Origin: an uncultured Arcobacter sp.
GTDB taxonomy: Bacteria > Campylobacterota > Campylobacteria > Campylobacterales > Arcobacteraceae
Direction: 5' to 3'
DNA: 7,004 nucleotides
Assembly (NCBI GenBank): GCA_913054415.1
Contig: CAJXII010000084.1
Coordinates: 1 to 7,004 of the forward strand
The position numbers and the translations under genes are program-made. Numbering within the stretch: the stretch's first letter is position 1; the number at the start of each line of letters is the position of its first letter. Under the pieces are notes generated by a model. The model had not been told where the DNA came from. It made no database searches and worked only from the letters and a program-made list of their open reading frames with translations. Below are positions 5,863-7,004 of the stretch, one piece after another.

Positions 5863-6435
5863 CTAAAATTGAACTTTATATCCAAAAAACATAGATTTAT
5901 CGTATGTTAAATCAATACTTTTATCATATGATGTTTTAATATATCTTGACCCTACAAATACATATCCATTTTCAAGCACTTTATAATCAGCTGTTAGTTT
6001 AAATTCTCTATAAGCTTTAGCATCTGAAAAACTTAATGTTTGTGGTGCATAGTTCATATTTGCATTAAATTGAATTTTTTCATTTAATTCATATTTAACA
6101 AATAATCCCAATGGAATTGCTGCAAAAGTTTGAGAAGAGTTATCAGCAACTACACCTTTAATACCTAATCCTAAACTTAATCCATTATCATTAACAAATG
6201 GATTTAAAATCTTTAATCCTGCTGTTACTAAAGTTTGTCTATCCCCTGGTTCTTGAGATGAACTAAGATAACTAGCTGTAAAATAGTAGTTTGAATCATT
6301 ACTTACTTCATATATATCATTTAAATATATATCACCATTTACCTCTACTGTATCATTATTGATATTTAATTCTACTTGATTATTAGCCATTGCTAATGTA
6401 GAAGCTACTACTAGACTTAATATTATTTTTTTCAT
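5863..6435 (-). CDS. YfaZ-like outer membrane beta-barrel protein
   Basis: The product is a small outer membrane barrel resembling the YfaZ family. From the proposed ATG (6435) it is 190 residues. Residues 1-17 are a Sec signal peptide (MKKIILSLVVASTLAMA) with an A-M-A cleavage site before NN. The mature part alternates polar and hydrophobic residues in Gly- and Tyr-rich strands (for example GLSLGLGIKGVV, YVFVGSRYIKTSYD), and it ends in Phe, the usual C-terminal signal for BamA-dependent barrel insertion. A longer start at 6444 adds three residues (MVI), but the only ribosome-binding site, AGGA, overlaps that ATG and sits 8 nt before 6435, so 6435 is preferred. Its function is unknown; a porin or membrane-integrity role is only a guess. 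It follows a clear promoter and probably heads the operon. The YfaZ name is pattern-based and moderately sure; outer membrane location is much surer. Confidence 0.8.
   Translation of the reverse strand: MKKIILSLVVASTLAMANNQVELNINNDTVEVNGDIYLNDIYEVSNDSNYYFTASYLSSSQEPGDRQTLVTAGLKILNPFVNDNGLSLGLGIKGVVADNSSQTFAAIPLGLFVKYELNEKIQFNANMNYAPQTLSFSDAKAYREFKLTADYKVLENGYVFVGSRYIKTSYDKSIDLTYDKSMFFGYKVQF
5875..5880 (-). promoter_or_regulatory. Possible internal -10 box for apt
   Basis: TATAAA lies inside the last codons of the outer membrane gene, about 21 nt before the apt ATG, preceded by a T-run (TTTTTTGGATATAAAG). Campylobacterota sigma-70 promoters typically show a TATAAT-like box with T-rich upstream sequence and little -35. 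The bases also encode FFGYK, so chance is quite possible in such AT-rich DNA. Confidence 0.22.
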
Positions 6436-6443
6436 AATCACCA

Positions 6444-6447
6444 TCCT
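6444..6447 (-). promoter_or_regulatory. Shine-Dalgarno site that decides the YfaZ-like start
   Basis: AGGA is followed after 8 nt by ATG at 6435, and it overlaps the alternative ATG at 6444. That alternative has no other site, so the shorter protein, beginning with the signal peptide MKK, is favoured. Confidence 0.6.
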
Positions 6448-6459
6448 AAATTTTTTTTG

Positions 6460-6465
6460 ATTATA
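6460..6465 (-). promoter_or_regulatory. -10 box of the yfaZ-like/apt operon promoter
   Basis: TATAAT, a perfect -10 hexamer, is found 24 nt before the start codon at 6435, in the 66-nt gap after the pseudopilin gene. Upstream sequence is T-rich (CATATTTTAGA), as is typical for Campylobacterota sigma-70 promoters, which have no firm -35. Transcription would begin near 6453, giving a leader of about 18 nt that holds the AGGA site. It may drive the whole run from the outer membrane gene to pepA. Confidence 0.55.
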
Positions 6466-6501
6466 TCTAAAATATGATTATAAATATATGAGGATTTTGA
6501 A

Positions 6502-6894
6502 TTATTTTAGATTATATGTTGTAGATACTATCCCATCATTATAAAGTTCCAAACATTTTGGACCAGCTGTTTTATCTATTGTTAATACAAGACTATTAGA
6601 TGATAAAGTCATATCAACACAATCTTTTGAATTTTCTTTATATTTTACTGTTGTATCTGCAATATCCCAAACACTACTATTTAAAGCTACAGCATCACTA
6701 ATTTTATCTATTTTTCCATTGACTAAATAATAATTCTGTATTGAAGATATTGTAGTGCTAATATCTTGTTTGATTGTTGAGATTTCAGATTTAGATTTAA
6801 TATCAAACAGTTTAGGAACTGCAACTGAAGCTATCACTGCCATAACTATAATAATAAAAATAAGTTCTATTAAAGAGAAAGCTTTTTTATCCAT
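6502..6894 (-). CDS. Type II secretion/competence-type pseudopilin
   Basis: This 130-residue protein begins with a class III (prepilin) leader: MDKKA then FSLIEL, with cleavage expected between A5 and F6. The mature Phe+1 and Glu+5 (E10) are both present. The position before cleavage is Ala instead of the usual Gly, a variant I believe occurs in Campylobacterota. Residues 6-28 form the hydrophobic assembly helix. The short globular domain has two cysteines, C92 and C114, which could close a disulfide loop as in many pilins. After processing by the prepilin peptidase (PilD-type) it would join an inner-membrane pseudopilus used in type II secretion or DNA uptake. GGAG lies 6 nt before the ATG. 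No other secretion gene is visible, so it is either a lone pseudopilin or part of a cluster that continues upstream outside the window. Which subtype (GspG, GspH or other) it represents is unclear. Confidence 0.88.
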   Translation of the reverse strand: MDKKAFSLIELIFIIIVMAVIASVAVPKLFDIKSKSEISTIKQDISTTISSIQNYYLVNGKIDKISDAVALNSSVWDIADTTVKYKENSKDCVDMTLSSNSLVLTIDKTAGPKCLELYNDGIVSTTYNLK

Positions 6895-6931
6895 AATTTA
6901 CTCCACTAATAAATTTAAAATATACTTCGTT

Positions 6932-6937
6932 ATTCTA
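6932..6937 (-). promoter_or_regulatory. Possible -10 box for the pseudopilin gene
   Basis: TAGAAT in the context TTTGGTAGAAT lies in the 48-nt gap between the end of the upstream gene and the pseudopilin ATG, 38 nt before it. One mismatch from TATAAT and a T-rich lead fit a weak promoter, but the region is short and AT-rich, so readthrough from upstream is as likely. Confidence 0.2.
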
Positions 6938-6942
6938 CCAAA

Positions 6943-7004
6943 TCAGCACTTAAACCCAAATAAATCCATAATATAAAATCTACCATCCAATTCTAAAAAA
7001 GTAT
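6943..7004 (-). CDS. Partial 3' end of an upstream gene
   Basis: Reading from 7002 the frame gives 19 codons and a TGA stop: TFLELDGRFYIMDLFGFKC. The other two minus-strand frames stop within 8 codons. The composition looks coding (D, G, R, F mix, no odd residues), and the stop lies 48 nt before the pseudopilin start, a normal spacing for adjacent genes on one strand. I do not recognise the C-terminus and give no function. The 5' part is outside the window. A frame of this length can be open by chance. Confidence 0.5.
   Translation of the reverse strand, partial: TFLELDGRFYIMDLFGFKC

Noticed and set aside
6755..6976. Plus-strand frame of 73 codons
   Set aside because: It is antisense to the pseudopilin leader and hydrophobic helix, which explains its own hydrophobic look.

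Overview
The window is very AT-rich, tightly packed, ordinary bacterial chromosome. Protein style (lysine/asparagine-rich, prepilin leader KKAFSLIEL, YfaZ-type outer membrane protein) and the run apt-trpB-dedA-pepA point to a Campylobacterota (epsilonproteobacterial) genome, perhaps an Arcobacter- or Sulfurimonas-like lineage. The genus is inference from recognition, not from a search. I see no rRNA, tRNA, CRISPR array, insertion sequence or prophage gene, and no gene-free stretch above 300 bases.

Left part, plus strand (57-1278): a compact three-gene set. It encodes a membrane-anchored TerB/J-domain co-chaperone (DjlA-like), a 76-residue BFD-type [2Fe-2S] protein, and a 71-residue acidic protein of unknown function that overlaps the ferredoxin-like gene by 8 nt. 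It meets the minus-strand genes tail to tail at about 1279.

Main part, minus strand (read from 6465 down to 1279): a probable long operon. A good -10 box (TATAAT) lies before a YfaZ-like outer membrane protein, followed after 9 nt by apt (adenine salvage), after 2 nt by an MNT nucleotidyltransferase antitoxin, then an overlapping HepT-like HEPN RNase toxin, then after 16 nt trpB (tryptophan synthase beta), then dedA and pepA joined by successive 1-nt TAATG overlaps. Every key catalytic residue I could check in apt, trpB and pepA is present. A 20-codon ORF sits in the last gap after pepA; its sequence recalls the first strand of HicB-type antitoxins and may be a remnant or a microprotein.

Right part, minus strand (6502-7002): a type II secretion/transformation-type pseudopilin with its own ribosome-binding site. 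Upstream of it is the probable last 19 codons of another gene running off the window.

The most notable point is the two-gene toxin-antitoxin module (MNT + HepT) inserted seamlessly in the middle of a housekeeping operon, with polypeptide starts that overlap or abut its neighbours. It belongs to a known family (MntA/HepT), so the novelty is in placement and details rather than in a new system. I did not find convincing evidence of an undescribed multi-gene system.
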